In this document: positions 1 through 13,100 of the stretch, piece after piece
Position numbering within the stretch: position 1 is the first letter of the stretch
Layout of the letters: every line of letters begins with the position of its first letter
Source of the DNA: Cardiocondyla obscurior
Taxonomy: Eukaryota; Arthropoda; Insecta; Hymenoptera; Formicidae
Reading direction: 5' to 3'
NCBI RefSeq assembly: GCF_019399895.1
Contig: NC_091880.1
Location: forward strand, 2,666,001-2,730,000
Length of the DNA: 64,000 nucleotides
Program-made: the position numbers and the translations under genes
Notes under the pieces: generated by a model
The model's input: only the letters and a program-made list of their open reading frames with translations
What the model was told of the DNA's origin: nothing
Database searches by the model: none

Positions 1-3000
1 ATTTCGATCCCGCGGCGAGTGAGTCAGAGAGTACCTAGGAAACACCTATGCGCGTACATCGGCAGGCTTAAATAATAGCCAAGTCATATTAGCGACAAAG
101 TTGCAGGTCGATTTTATCGTAGGCTATACATCGGTTAATGTATCGCGGGACTCGACCGTCATTAAAAGACAGTCAATTTGCGAGATCAACGAACGTAACA
201 CGTACACGAGGCTGTTCGAAGTATTTTACGGCCGTTGTATGTGCCATTCAGTTGAATAAAAAAAAAAAAAAAAAAGTCTTGGTAAATCGCGCGCGATAAA
301 AAGAATAAAATCTGACCTCGAAGAGCAAGAAAACTCCACGCCAGCCTTAAAAGTCTCTCATCTGAATAAATCGATAAATTAATTTTGCAGGAGACAGTGG
401 AGACATTCGGTTTCGGTAAAATAAGATCGTGTATTTGCGAGTCTATCGTATGTCTCTCTTTCGTACAAATCGATTTCGTCTCGTTATTCTTGAGGTATAA
501 AAATATCGCGATGGGAGCATCATAGAGCGCGGAGCTTTCAAATATCTTGTGCCTTTGAGATATCTCAGTTGTATAAAAGATAATAATCATTTGGACGTAC
601 GCGCGGCTTTATAACGGCAGAATCATGTAAAAGAACATTATCACTTTTCTCTCCCCCGGCAAATCGTAGACCCACGTGCCTATCCGCGGCAGTCGCTGAT
701 AAATTGCGCACGCCACGCGACGGCATTCCCCGTGAAAGGGTAAGGGGGGAGAACCGGGACGTGCAGTGATCTAAATTACCCCCCTCAGCCCTTCGAGGCG
801 AGATATCCCGTGAGATATCGTAATGGCGGGTAAATCATCAGATATCGTCGACTGACGAACTTGACCTTCACCTCCGGCCGAGTACCTTCGATCGAGACCG
901 CAGGGCGGGAATTCCCTCGAAGGACGGCGACGCCGAGGTACCTCACCCCGTTCACGGGACACGCGTGACGCGTCCCTACCCTCCACGTGCTCCGCGTTTT
1001 ACTCGCGATAATCGAAGAGGCGACGCGGAGCGAGGCGTTTCGTCGGCGGTAGTCGCGCGCGCCCGAAAAATTGGCACCCACCCCTACCGAAATCCCGTAA
1101 TTTGCCCCTAACGTAACCACGCTCGTGCTCCCGCGGATCGATCCGACCGCGATTCAGCGAATCCCCGCGTGTGAGTCATCTTGCTGCCTCGCCGCCACCT
1201 TCGTTCACAACGACCTTGGAAAAATAAAGACATTGGCCACACGCGCGCGCGGATTATCGATATAATTTATACGAGCGATAAGCGGCCCCGGGTTTCGCCG
1301 AAATTCTTCCGGCCGCTCGATCGGAAGCCACGCGATCCGGAAATAAAGGGGCACCCTGCCGCGAAACCGGTAGAGCTCTGCGCCGCAAGTGACTCGAGTA
1401 ACTCGAGGTATCGGTGAGATAGAAATCGTGACGATGTACCCAAAAAAAATTGTTCCTTTTAAACGGAATTTTTTTTTTCTTTTACGAGACACATCTTATT
1501 TTGAGGTCTGTAAAACAGCAAAGTTCGTGTAATCGCGACTTGATTTCTTTTTTATCTGTTTTATTACTACCTTGCACGGGAATCGTGTTATTGGATTCTC
1601 TTTGTTGCACGAAATGTACCTTTGTCACCTATAAAAGCTCGCGGGTCCGAAATAGAAGATAAATTACGCTCGCTGACATAAACGAAGTTGTTTCGACCGC
1701 AAACCGTGGATATTCTACAAATAGTAATGTAAGTGAGACTTGTATAAGAGTTAGATATATATCGTTAAATACCGAACAGAAATAGCGTCCGCATATAACG
1801 ACGTTTCCCGAAATATGTCACTCTATAGAATTCTGACGAGTAAACGTCCTACAAATAATGACGGTTACGTAGTAGTTAAAATACGTCACGGGAAGCTCAA
1901 GAACAATTTTTAATTTAATTTCTCAAATCCATTTTGCGGGAACAACATCTTGTAATTTATCGGCATCGTTTTCTCAATTAAGAAAAGATATATAAACTTC
2001 GCTAACGTTTTACCTACTCTCAAAAATAAAGATAAGCGAGAAACTTATTCCGACAATGTGGCAGGAATTTCCCCCGGGGCGAATCTTCCGCTCGGTTATC
2101 CTCCGGAATTCCGCGGGGGACCGGCAGAAGTGACGCAAGGTCCGATCAAACACGGGCTGTTACAACTCGCGCGGAGTTAACCCCGCGTACGACCATAATG
2201 CGATCGCATCACTCGCGCCGCGTCCGGTCTAACATCGAGTCGCGCCACTTCGCGACTTGGCGATTACGTTAATTAGCGACCGCGAAAGATCTTAGACGCG
2301 AAAGTCGCGAGATCTTAATTAATTTATAAAACCGGCGAATAGAAGCACCCGATAAAACGGCTAAAATCCCGACACCCGCGGATTAGCCGATTGGAGAACG
2401 GTCGGCGTCAGCGAGACGCGGTTCCGGCGGGGCCGGATTAGTTTCGGCGAACCGTTAAAACTATCGATTGCCGCTCGATACGCTAAAAAAAGAAACCTCA
2501 CCGCCACGGGTCACGCCACACGGTGGTAATTTGTTTCGACGGCCGGTGCGCGATGGTAGTAGGTGCGCCGAGGAGTCGGGAAGCCGACAAGGCCAGCCGA
2601 ATTGCGTCTTCCTCTTTCAAGGATTCGCGCCGAAAGTCGCGGCTTAAAAAAAAACCCGTCAGCAAGCGGCATGCATTAACGTGACGCATTTCCGGCTCGA
2701 CGCGAAATGTGCGAGAGAGAGGAAGAACGGGACGAGAATCGTATAAATATCACGCGCCGGCACGTTCGGCACGCGATCCCAGCTGAGAAGGGAGGAAAAA
2801 AAAAGAAAAAAAAGAAAACAAAAGGCTGCCCTACGAAACGTACGGGATCCTCAAAAATAAACCCAAAGCCACATGCAGCCTTGATCCTCGTGCACGCGAG
2901 GCCGGCGCATAATGTGCTACGAAGAGCGATTTACGGGCCCGGGAAAAGGTCCGCGATTTACGACCGAGATTGCACATTCCGCTCGGATGGCACACGCACC

Positions 3001-5730
3001 CCCCCTAAAATTAGCATGTCTCGGACTCATCCAACACGTTTTTCTCGTCCGCCAAACGCTCAGAGACGACGTAAACGATTTTTCCAACTGGTACCGAAGT
3101 GATAACTACGAAAAGTAAACGGGGGCGAGGAAAACGAGGGGTCTCCGCTCGCGATACTCGTGAGACAAACGAAGGACGAGAAGGGACGGCAAAATAAATT
3201 TCCACCCTCTGTAGCGCGTATACATAGCTTGCGACAATTTTACGACTCGGCGCGACTCGAAAATAGAAGGAAACTGTTACCTTACGTCGCGGGTCCTCGC
3301 GCAGGAAAGGAATTACTCGTACTCGAAGGGTCGGTCGCTTATCACTAAGCGCGACGCCCGGCGAAAAGGTCAGAATACAATCTTGCGCATTTAACTGATG
3401 ATTTGACTGCGCATTTAACTTTTGCTCGCGATGCCGAGCATTTCCCGCGCGAGTTCCACCCCCTTTTCTCATCGACACATTGATACACGGCGGGAGGATC
3501 ACCCTCGTTCGGCGCTGAACGCACGTCGACGATACCTATCTCGGCTAGCCCCCCCTCCCCCGCGTGCGAGGGGTTGCAACCCCCGAGATTCGAGGGTCTC
3601 GCTCCCTTTTCCCCGTGGCAGCGCGGAAACCTGGGAACGGCGCTGCTCCTGCACCTTCCTGCGCACCTGCAAGACCGACCCTTTCGCTATAAGGGAACGT
3701 CCGCACAACCCCTTTCCCTCTGCGGTCGTCCACGGACGCGTAATACGTGACGTCGGCAGGAGGATGGCGACCGGAAGGGGACGGGTGGAGGGCGACCGAG
3801 TGTTGGTGGGGTAAAGCCATAAAAGTAGGGCAGTAGTGCGGTAGAGCAATCAATAGAGGTTGGATCATGGTAGGGTAGCGGGAGGAACGGGAGACGAGGG
3901 GCATGAAACCGGAGTGCAAATTTGGTGACGCTTGTAGAAGAAGGACAGGTGGGAGGCAAGGGTGGCCAAAGAGATATTCTCTTCTCTCTCTTTCCTCTAC
4001 CTCGGAATTCATTAATCCTCATAAACCACCCCGAACGAGCGGCTTCGTACAAAAGACTCGAATAACGCCGGTCTTTTTTTTTTTTTTGCGTGAGTACAAC
4101 ATTCGTGGCTGAGATGTATAGAATTTCGTATCCGCAAGCGTATTGTTAAGGGGTGTTTATTAATGGCGAAAAACGCAACCCGGTTTCGCGTCGATCGAAA
4201 CTCAAAGCATGTTCTTTCTTTCTTTCTTTCCTTTTTTTTCTTTTTTAATTATAATTTTTTTTTTTTTTATTAGACTCGCAAAACCTGTTTCTTCAACTTG
4301 AAATTTTTCCCCTCGGTACTCTTTTCAAGAACTATCTATTAATTCTGTAAGCTGTTGTCTTTGTTTTTACCACGAGGCTGCTAATCTGGTCTATCATCTC
4401 CCCCTTTTCATCTGAACTTGAACAGACATGTAGAGACAGATTGAGTGAAATAACGGCGCGCATAGAATACCAGATTTTCGATCGCGAATTGATTCGAGTG
4501 TTTATTGACCTTTCGTAAAGGTCTGTTTGGAGGACCCTTAAAAAAAGAGGAAAAAAAAAATCTCACATACGAATAATCGATTACGAGCGGTCTGAGAGTA
4601 ATGTACTTTGCATAATTCAATTTCATATTTAAGATATCGCCTTCAGTTTTATCACGGCGGTCTCAAAATTCCACCCAGTACCGACTAGATAATATATCAC
4701 CTCGAGATTAAACTCAGGATCTTCGGTATAAATTTGAGAGGACTGAATATCGGAAACGGATAAGGTTTATCGCGGTGTCGATCGCGGTACTTGCGCGGCT
4801 CGCAAATCTCGTCCCTCAACGGCCCCCCCCAAAATTCGATCAAAAACCTTACTTATACGATTACGGAGATAAATATTTCGCCTTTGAAAAGATAAACTGA
4901 CTTGGATTTACAATTCCGAATTTTGCCGGCTAGTTCGCTCGTGCTGGCTATCTTCTCTTAGGACGAAACTATACGACCTGATCTTTATCCTCGCTTTTCA
5001 ACCCTTAAATGCGCAACTCTACATATGTAAAGTGATATGTTCCGCTAATCCTCTGGAGATTAAAGTAAACGTGCAGCTTGGCGAAAACAAGGAAGATATA
5101 ATCAAGTTGAATCAATTAGGAAAAGGAGTTCTAATACGTAAAGCAAAATTTTTTTTTATATTTTTCAAGATGTCTTATGCGATAATTATTTATTTAAAAG
5201 ATTAATATACTTGAAACTAGGGAAACTTGCGCATTCAAGAATTAAGTCCCGAGTATGAGATCGCAATCGAAAAGATATCTACACGAAAAAGCTTTCTTTC
5301 ATTAAACCTACTTCTTTCGTAGGACTTTACGAACAGCTGTCTTCACTTTCTTATCTCATTCTCTTTCTTTAACTCACTAAGTCGCACGTGCGCGCGGATC
5401 TCGGTTTATCTTTTCAATTCTTGATTTTTATCTTACGTTACTTGTAATTAATGTTAATTTCTTTCTCTAAATTGTCTTTCCATTTAACGCAAAACACGTT
5501 TCTAATGTACATCATAACAAATTAAATTAAATTAAATGTGCCTGATTTCTTTTAAATTAATTCCCACTCTGCTTAGCTCCATTTACTTACTAATCTGTAT
5601 TTTTTAATATACAAGTTGATCTTCACACAAAATTTAATACTGCTTAAAATCAATGCTGTCGTTCTCACTCGGAATAATTAAAAAAAAAATAAAAAAACCA
5701 GAAAATTAATATCAAAGCATCTCAAGAAAA
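1..5730. other. Intergenic or unassigned DNA, no gene recognised
   Basis: This stretch alternates CpG-rich blocks (for example 2.0-4.0 kb) with AT-rich DNA and poly(T)/poly(A) runs near 4075, 4210-4270 and 255-273. Open frames in the CpG-rich blocks overlap on both strands, are rich in Arg, Pro and Ser, and resemble no family I know, so they look like stop-poor GC-rich DNA. I see no tRNA, rRNA or splice-bounded conserved exon. It could be intron or flank of a gene lying to the left. Confidence 0.5.
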
Positions 5731-5799
5731 TGTGACCAAGAGCGAACTTGGATTTCGCTCAACAAATAAAAAATCGGCCAGGCGGCAGATTGAGCGTCG

Positions 5800-6600
5800 C
5801 GAATACACTTGTAATCGTCAAAACGACGCCGAACCAGGACGGTGCGTGCATGCGTCGAGACCGCGTGCGTACCAACCAGCCGACCGACCGTCCGTCCGTC
5901 CGTCTGTGCGTCGCGGAACGACTCGAGGAGCCTCGCGCACGTCTCACGCCGGAACGAAAGAGGTTATGATGCACCTGTCGATCCCGCGACGCAACGAAAT
6001 CGGACGGTACGGACGGTGAAGATTCGAGGTGCGTCGAGTGCCTAAAGCGAACAATGATCCCCGGGACCAGATCTCGTTCCGCGATCGGCGATCACCCAAC
6101 GGGCAAAGTGTTTCCCCGCGGCCGCGGGGAGAGAGAGGGACAAGAGTTCCGTGGAAAGGAAAGACGTGCACGACGCCACGCACGGCACCGTCCTGTGGCC
6201 CCGTCCTGTTTCCCGGCAAAAATCTAGCGTGTCGGAGAATACTACGATAACATAACGTTACTCACCTAGCTCCGCGTACGCCCACGCCGCAGCTTCACCA
6301 TCTCGTCGACGATTCTCATCGCGCCTCGATGTCCTCCCCCTCGCCCCTGGGAGTATTGTTGTCCTGCGCTTTTTTGAAAGTACCGAACTATACCACTGTC
6401 GCCATCTGCCAACAGTCAAGCGAAGAGTGGAAGCTTAGCCACCACTGGATGGATTACACAACGAGACATCCGTCGTCTTCAACTGCACCAAGTGCACTGG
6501 ACTCGGCGCTCCTGCCACCGCCGCTAGAAAGAGAAACACACTGAACTGAAGTTGGCTCGAATGTTCCTAGCGAACCGATCTGCGAATCCAACCAGCACTA
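5800..6600. promoter_or_regulatory. CpG-rich island, candidate promoter / first-exon region
   Basis: A CpG-dense island within AT-rich flanks. It holds short GTCCGTCC-type direct repeats near 5885-5903. Read on the minus strand, a consensus donor (AG then GTGAGT) occurs at about 6264. The frame entering that donor ends in a stop (TAG), so if it is used the exon would be an untranslated leader of a gene running leftwards. No protein family is recognisable. This is inference from composition and one donor-like site. Confidence 0.3.
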
Positions 6601-9600
6601 AATAGGGCGAATATTTGAAAATGCTTATGAATTACTCTATTCGTTATTATCAAAGATTAATTTAATTAAAGGACTTTAATCATGTTGTTTTAGAGTGAAT
6701 TTTGAGCCATAAATTTCTAGTTCGATTCGCAAAACGCGAAACGCTAGGTGCTTTTGTAAAGAACATAAAATTGTTTATTGAATATCAAGTTTTACAAATA
6801 TTATCACACACTTGTTATGAATGTTTCGTCTCGCGGGGCTTTCTTATATCGCATATCGTACAAATATAAGAATTATATTCAGTTGTAATATATATATATA
6901 TATATATGGCTATATATATATTTTTTTTTTTTTATAATATATAAATACTTGTTCATCTCTTATATAAAGTGGCGGTGTTGTTTCTTTTATACTTATGTAC
7001 ATCGATAAGCCGGTCATTCTTTTATCGCGATATATCATCGAATTTACGTACGAATGCTAATCTAGATAATTGATTTATCTAACTAATTTAAATGCAGATG
7101 CGAATGATCTTTTCGTTGATGAGTGATGAGAATCGGAGGTGTATCTTACGCGACGCGACGATCGAATGAAAGTCAGCCTCTAATGTCTCGTGTAATTCGC
7201 CTGTGGAGATATCAGCACGCGCGCGGAAATATATAATATATATATAAAAAAAAAGTCAATAAATAATCAATATAAATCTTATGTAGATATAAATATATAC
7301 GCTATCTATGCTAATATGCTAATTATACTTTTGTGGTAAAATATTTTCGCAGGCCCTCCGTGTAGGCTTGTCTTCACAATTAAAGTACCTCCGACACTTC
7401 TTTTTCTTCCCTTCAACAGCGCAATATAGATACAACTTTCATATGTATACTTAATATACAAGCTGTTCTCTTTATCAATAGCTCACATGCTCCTCTCGCG
7501 ATTGTAAAAACTTGCGTAAAGCTTGACATCGCCAACGTAAAAAAAAAAAAAAAAAAAAAAAACAACAATGCAGTGCTAAACGTTTGGAAACGAATTGCGC
7601 GTTTCCTCGATAACACGTTCTCTTTTACAACTAACTTATGTATACTTAAAGAATAATAAAAATGTAACGCTTGGCGTACGTAACCCGGCACGATCGAACG
7701 CTGATAATCTCCTTCTCAAAATTTCGATCGCGGAAGACTCGCTCTTCCGCTCAAATTGCCCAGCCAAGTCTTTTATCTACGTACTATCGCACCGGTAAGT
7801 AATACGCAATACTCTGCACTACGATAACAAGAAAATTATTCATTTTGTCGCGTTCAGAAAATTCCGAGTTCGCCCGTCACAAAATTCGACAGCGCTTAAA
7901 CTAAACAATAAGTTAAGAGTATCATATTACTTTACGGTGCATCCGAAAGTCGTGCTACGATGGAAGTCACGCTGCCGTGAGTTTCTCGGTATTTGAGTGG
8001 CATTTAAAAAGAGTCGACGTATTTAATCGCGGTTCCAAAAACTGCTTCTATAGAGCTTGGTCTAATTTTCCTTAGTTTTATCGTGAATAGAAGATGAACC
8101 TGATCCACTCGAATTCCAACTCACGTAGCGCACAACGTCCTTAATATACAAGATCTTTGTACAACACCTCGAACGCTAGGAAAGTATAAAAGTGTCTCGG
8201 AAAGTGGTCGAGTACGATTCAGAAATTCTAAGCATATTGTTATTTCGGGACGGCAGAACGACACCCTGTCGCCTGCGTCGGTTAATTTGTCATCGGATAA
8301 AAACCTTTAGCGATTGGAAGGAAATATATGTGCGTACCTTAATTAGATATGCATTAATCAATTGGCAGTAAATGGCTTATATAAAATGTGGATAGAAATA
8401 TGGACATATGTATATATTATCTCGACGATTCTCGACGTCAGATTGAGCATTGCATTTTATAAGTGTATAAAACTTCTCCTAACGGCCGTTTCCTGATCGC
8501 GTATCCGAGTAAGTAAAATACAAAAATCCATACGATGTATATATGTATATATATATATATTATAGATATCACTAAAAATATTTGTATACGGCTTCTTTTT
8601 TTCTTTTATCGATAATACTTCAACCTCGCAAGAGCGACATAGAGAAGGAGAAAATAAAACTTACGTTAATTAAACGGAGTGTTTGACGTGGTCTCTGAAT
8701 AATGAATCGTTTTTATCGTTTACGACTAAATGCATAAAATCTTGAAGTACAGCGAGACAAAACCGATCACCAAATCCTACAGACTTCGTGCGTCTTTCGC
8801 AATCGATCATCAAGAATCAATCGTTAATTCTGGTAATTAAACAGCCTATCATATAATACCCATGATTATTTGCTTGCGAACGATTATCTCTAAAGTAATA
8901 TTTTCCAATGAGATCGTAATAATTATATTAGGTAATTGCTTCAACGAAGGATACGCACACGAAAATATCTTTTTGAACACGAGCTGCCTGGGATGTCGAG
9001 TGCGAGCACATCTTACAAAGGCCGTTTGAAACGAGAGAAGTTGACAGAAGTTTTACGGTCCGCAAAACGTAAAATAAAGTAACGTGCTTACGTTAAACGA
9101 GTTGAATTAATCTGTCGACGTAAAAACTCGCTCGTTTCTATAACATATTAATCCTGCGGAAATGCGAATAAGCTTTACGAGAAGCCTCCAAATGCAAAAA
9201 GCAAAATAAAAAAATAAGAAAACACTCTCCGCCTATGTCGTCGTAAACCGTAAAAAATGTGACCGAACACCGACGAGTCACGCGTGCCGCGTCTTTTTAT
9301 GTGTAAATATGGCATCATTAGTGAATCGACGAAGAATATAAATACATGAATACGAAATAGCGGCAAGCGACGCATGAACTTGTTTGCCGGGACAACAAGG
9401 CGATTTTCCTTTTTTCTTTCTTTAGGCAAGAGGCCGCTCAGATTAACGCGTACAAAAGCACATAGTATACTCAAGGGGTGTCACTTAAATCACCCTAGAT
9501 CTTCGTGTAATTGGCGAAAAAAGTAAGATAAAGAGACACAGTCTCAACTATCTTTGCTCGCGCGACTTGATTACATTGTACATTGACTTTCACACATTGT

Positions 9601-10125
9601 AAAAAAACACGCCGAAAAATCCGTCGTGTGAGATAATTGTCCCGATTGGTATACACGTCCAATACATTTACACATGATTACATTGTAAACGTTTATAACA
9701 CGAAAGCGGGCTTCTCGAGTTCCCTCAAGCAGCCAATCGCGGCACAACACTTGCCTGTTCGCGTTATCAAAAATACGTCATAAGAATGCAACGCTGTTGG
9801 ATTATACATTATTGGCGAGTATAATATTGAGTCTTACACTCAAGAGCGACGCTAGTACCGGAGAGAGCAAAACGTGATTCAACGATTCGGCGAGACGTAT
9901 TTCAATTAAACCGAATATCCGAGTCACGAATTAATTGCGCCGTTCATCGACGCTAATTAATTGTACAATGTTCGTTTACCGTCATCCTGATCTTATAAGT
10001 TTATTCGAGAGATTTTTGACGTAAGTAGCAAAAAAATGTAATAATTTACCTCTCAGGTATTAACATCAAAATGCGGCGTTGCAATCTATCCATCAGTTGG
10101 ATGGCACAAGGCTTAGGAACCTACT
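6600..10125 (-). other. AT-rich non-coding stretch, probable long 3' UTR/flank of frazzled
   Basis: There is no credible coding exon on either strand over about 3.5 kb. The region lies directly downstream of the frazzled stop codon on the minus strand. It contains poly(A)-signal complements (TTTATT, for example near 6773), a (TA)n tract at about 6888-6906 and a 24-base A run at 7539-7562. Neuronal receptor genes often have long 3' UTRs, so I assign it provisionally to frazzled. The true polyadenylation site cannot be fixed from sequence alone. Confidence 0.4.
7539..7562. repeat. 24-bp homopolymer A tract
   Basis: An uninterrupted run of A on the plus strand (T on the frazzled sense strand). 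It is a simple repeat and prone to length polymorphism. I saw no retroposed gene body beside it. Confidence 0.9.
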
Positions 10126-13100
10126 TTAGCATTCAAATTCCGATGCTGTTATGGCATTTAGATCTTTCATGAGACCCTCTAAATTGGCCATTTCTTGATT
10201 CAATTCTTCAGTGCTGTACGAAGGCTGCAACCACAATCAGTCCGATTAAGACGAGTAATCATAAGTAAAATAATATTGTATTACCCGACTAACATATATT
10301 TATTATGCCCGTAAATATAATTTAATGTATAAATGCATAATAAAATTACGATTTTTACCTTTAATCGTTCAATTTCTTCCGACGTATGTGCTGTATTTGA
10401 CACAGAAGCTAAGCGATTCTTTGTCAACTGCGACGACGAACCTTGTGGTTTTTTGTACGGACTCCCGGACATCGTCGGCCTTACTGTCACTTGTGACACT
10501 AATTACGTAAAATAATGATCAGTGTTCAATATATTAATAATACTATTATTTTATTTTTTTAAAAAAGATATTTTAATCTTTTAATTTTTTTATTAACTGT
10601 ATAATCAATAAATACTAACCACCGTGCTTCTGTTGTGCTGGGGTGGAAGGAGCACTCTGCGGTGGAGGAGCTGGTACGCTGAAGCTCTTCAGGGGATGTC
10701 CTTGCAACCGCTTAGTAGCATTGCTCTCCATCCCAACGGTATTATTCATTGGTTGAGTACTGTTGCCGTAATGAGCAGGATTGTATTGAGGGGTACCCGT
10801 GTACGACTGTCCACTCGAACCGTACGACAACTAAAGAAGTAAAAAAAAAGCGAAATTCTCGATATCGCAAACAATTTATATATTTTATATATATTTAAAT
10901 CTTACCTGGCTCTGTAATGGCTCATACGAGTTAGGTATATTACAGGAATCTGGACTCGACTCTGGAGTTGGTTCTAATGTAACGTGCGCGCGATTTAAAC
11001 TATATTGCGCGACTGTTCGCGGATAGTTCTGCCTCACTGATGACGTATCGCTGCACGAAGTGTGAATGGTCGGTTGTGACATACTTGTATTCACAATCGG
11101 CGTAGCCGTAGCTATAGCTACAATAAGTCAGAAACTTTGATATCTACATTGAAATAATGATAGATAATACGAATTATGCGTTTATGATGTGTGCGTTTGC
11201 TTGTAAAATAATTGTAAATTAAATAAAGTTTAAAAAAGATTTAAATAACCAATTCAAATATAAAAAAGAGAATTATACAAATTATGTACGATTAGAAGTT
11301 GACAACCCTACTATTACTTACGCTGATGCAAAGGTGCACTGTCAACGGGGAGTGTAATTAATTTAGGTTTGTGGCTTCCACGACTGTGCTGTCTGCTCAG
11401 GGTTGAGCATTTCTCGTCATTGTTACCTAATAAGAAATAAGTAAAAGGCAACCAAATAACGAAATCAGAAAAACTCCAAACCAAATGTATGAGTTCTTTT
11501 TTTTTTTTAAGTGCATTAAGAACTGGAAATAATTGACATACTTAATTTCGAAGTAAAATTATCAAAATAGTGTAGTATAACAAAGAAATTATATTGTCCT
11601 TGCAAATCAATTCAACGGAGCTACTGTTAGTATCACGATGTGGATTTTTCTTGTAATGCTTGATCTGTGATGGTGCAGCAGTACCCTTACCGTCAGAAAT
11701 GACGTTCGTGGTGCTGCGACGGCGGCTAGCGTACGTGATCATTGCGTGGGGTGCGTCGAATCTTACACGAAGCGCGCGCGTAGATGTGTTGCGGAGCACC
11801 GGTCACCGAGGACTGAGGGGGAACGCGGCCTACTACACCTCCCCGTACTCGGCGGTCGAGAAAGGAGGAAGTCACGTACGCCAGCCGCCGCCGGTCGTCG
11901 CAGCAAATGCCATATCTGCTTTTCAATGTACATACAACTTACCCATATAACTCGGCACGTAAGTACGTTTATCTAACGAACTGGAATTTCCATGTAAGCT
12001 GTCTTGATTATATTCTGGATTGCTTGATCTTGGCAATGTATTACTGGTGACACCACTGGTAGAAGCTTCTCCATTTAGTGACGATTTTTCAAGAGCTTTC
12101 AGCTCCATTTGATCGTGATGAATCCATAAATCCGGCGGTTTGATATTTGTCTTCTGATTCGAATCTTTCATATATCTAAAGTTATAAAAAATATTTATTA
12201 TTAATATAATGTGTCTTATAATACTACAAATATTAATTAGTTAATAAATGTAATTTTATTTTTCATTATTAAGACGTACCCTTTCTTTCGATCTGGCGAG
12301 CTTGGATTACGTTTACAACATACTACGATTACTACCGAGATAGCAGTAAGAAAGACGATTGAAAGACCCACTATGATGTAAATCAACAGATTAGAAAACG
12401 TTCGTCCATCTAAAAAAAAATTTTTTTTTATTTAATTAAATAATTAAAGTTATTATCCTATATTTTCTTTTTTAAAAATATATATATTTTACACATTAAA
12501 AAAAATTTAGTCACAAGTTTTATAATAAAGCATGCTTAGATGTGTATAATTTGGATGATAGATGCAAAGGAAGATAGGGACAATGTCTTACCTCGATCAT
12601 GCAATTCATCATCCATGCCATTGCCTAATAAAAAATTAAAATAAACGTATATAAATAAATAACAGCGAACGGATAACAAAATGCAACATAAAGCGGGTAA
12701 AAATGACATATATGCAGATAATGCTACACAATCATACAATGAAGTTAATGCAGACATTATTCTATATATATATATATATAAATAACTGTATGAACGTAAA
12801 ATTTAATATCAATCAACATTAATATTATAAATAAAAATTGAATTATTTACTTTGTGGTGTTTTAAATGAGACTGTAGTAGAGAATGGTCCATATCCCTTA
12901 GAGTTACGAGCTTGAATCTTGAAGTAATACATCGTGTTAGGATGCAAACTTTTTACAATGGCATCGACTTTATCGCCAATAACACCTTCGACCAGCCAAT
13001 CGCGATCCCATCTTGTGTTATCGGTTGAATAAATTATAAGATATCCTAAAAATGAATGTGACTTAATATACTTTATTTTTTAATTAAAATTTTTTACCTA

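Noticed and set aside
3011..4052. Overlapping 110-160 codon frames on both strands
   Set aside because: Multiple mutually exclusive frames, composition-driven (Arg, Pro, Ser), no splice context and no recognisable domain.
11542..11799. Open frame between frazzled exons 21 and 22 as an extra exon
   Set aside because: No acceptor gives the required phase without a stop, and exons 21 and 22 join in frame without it.
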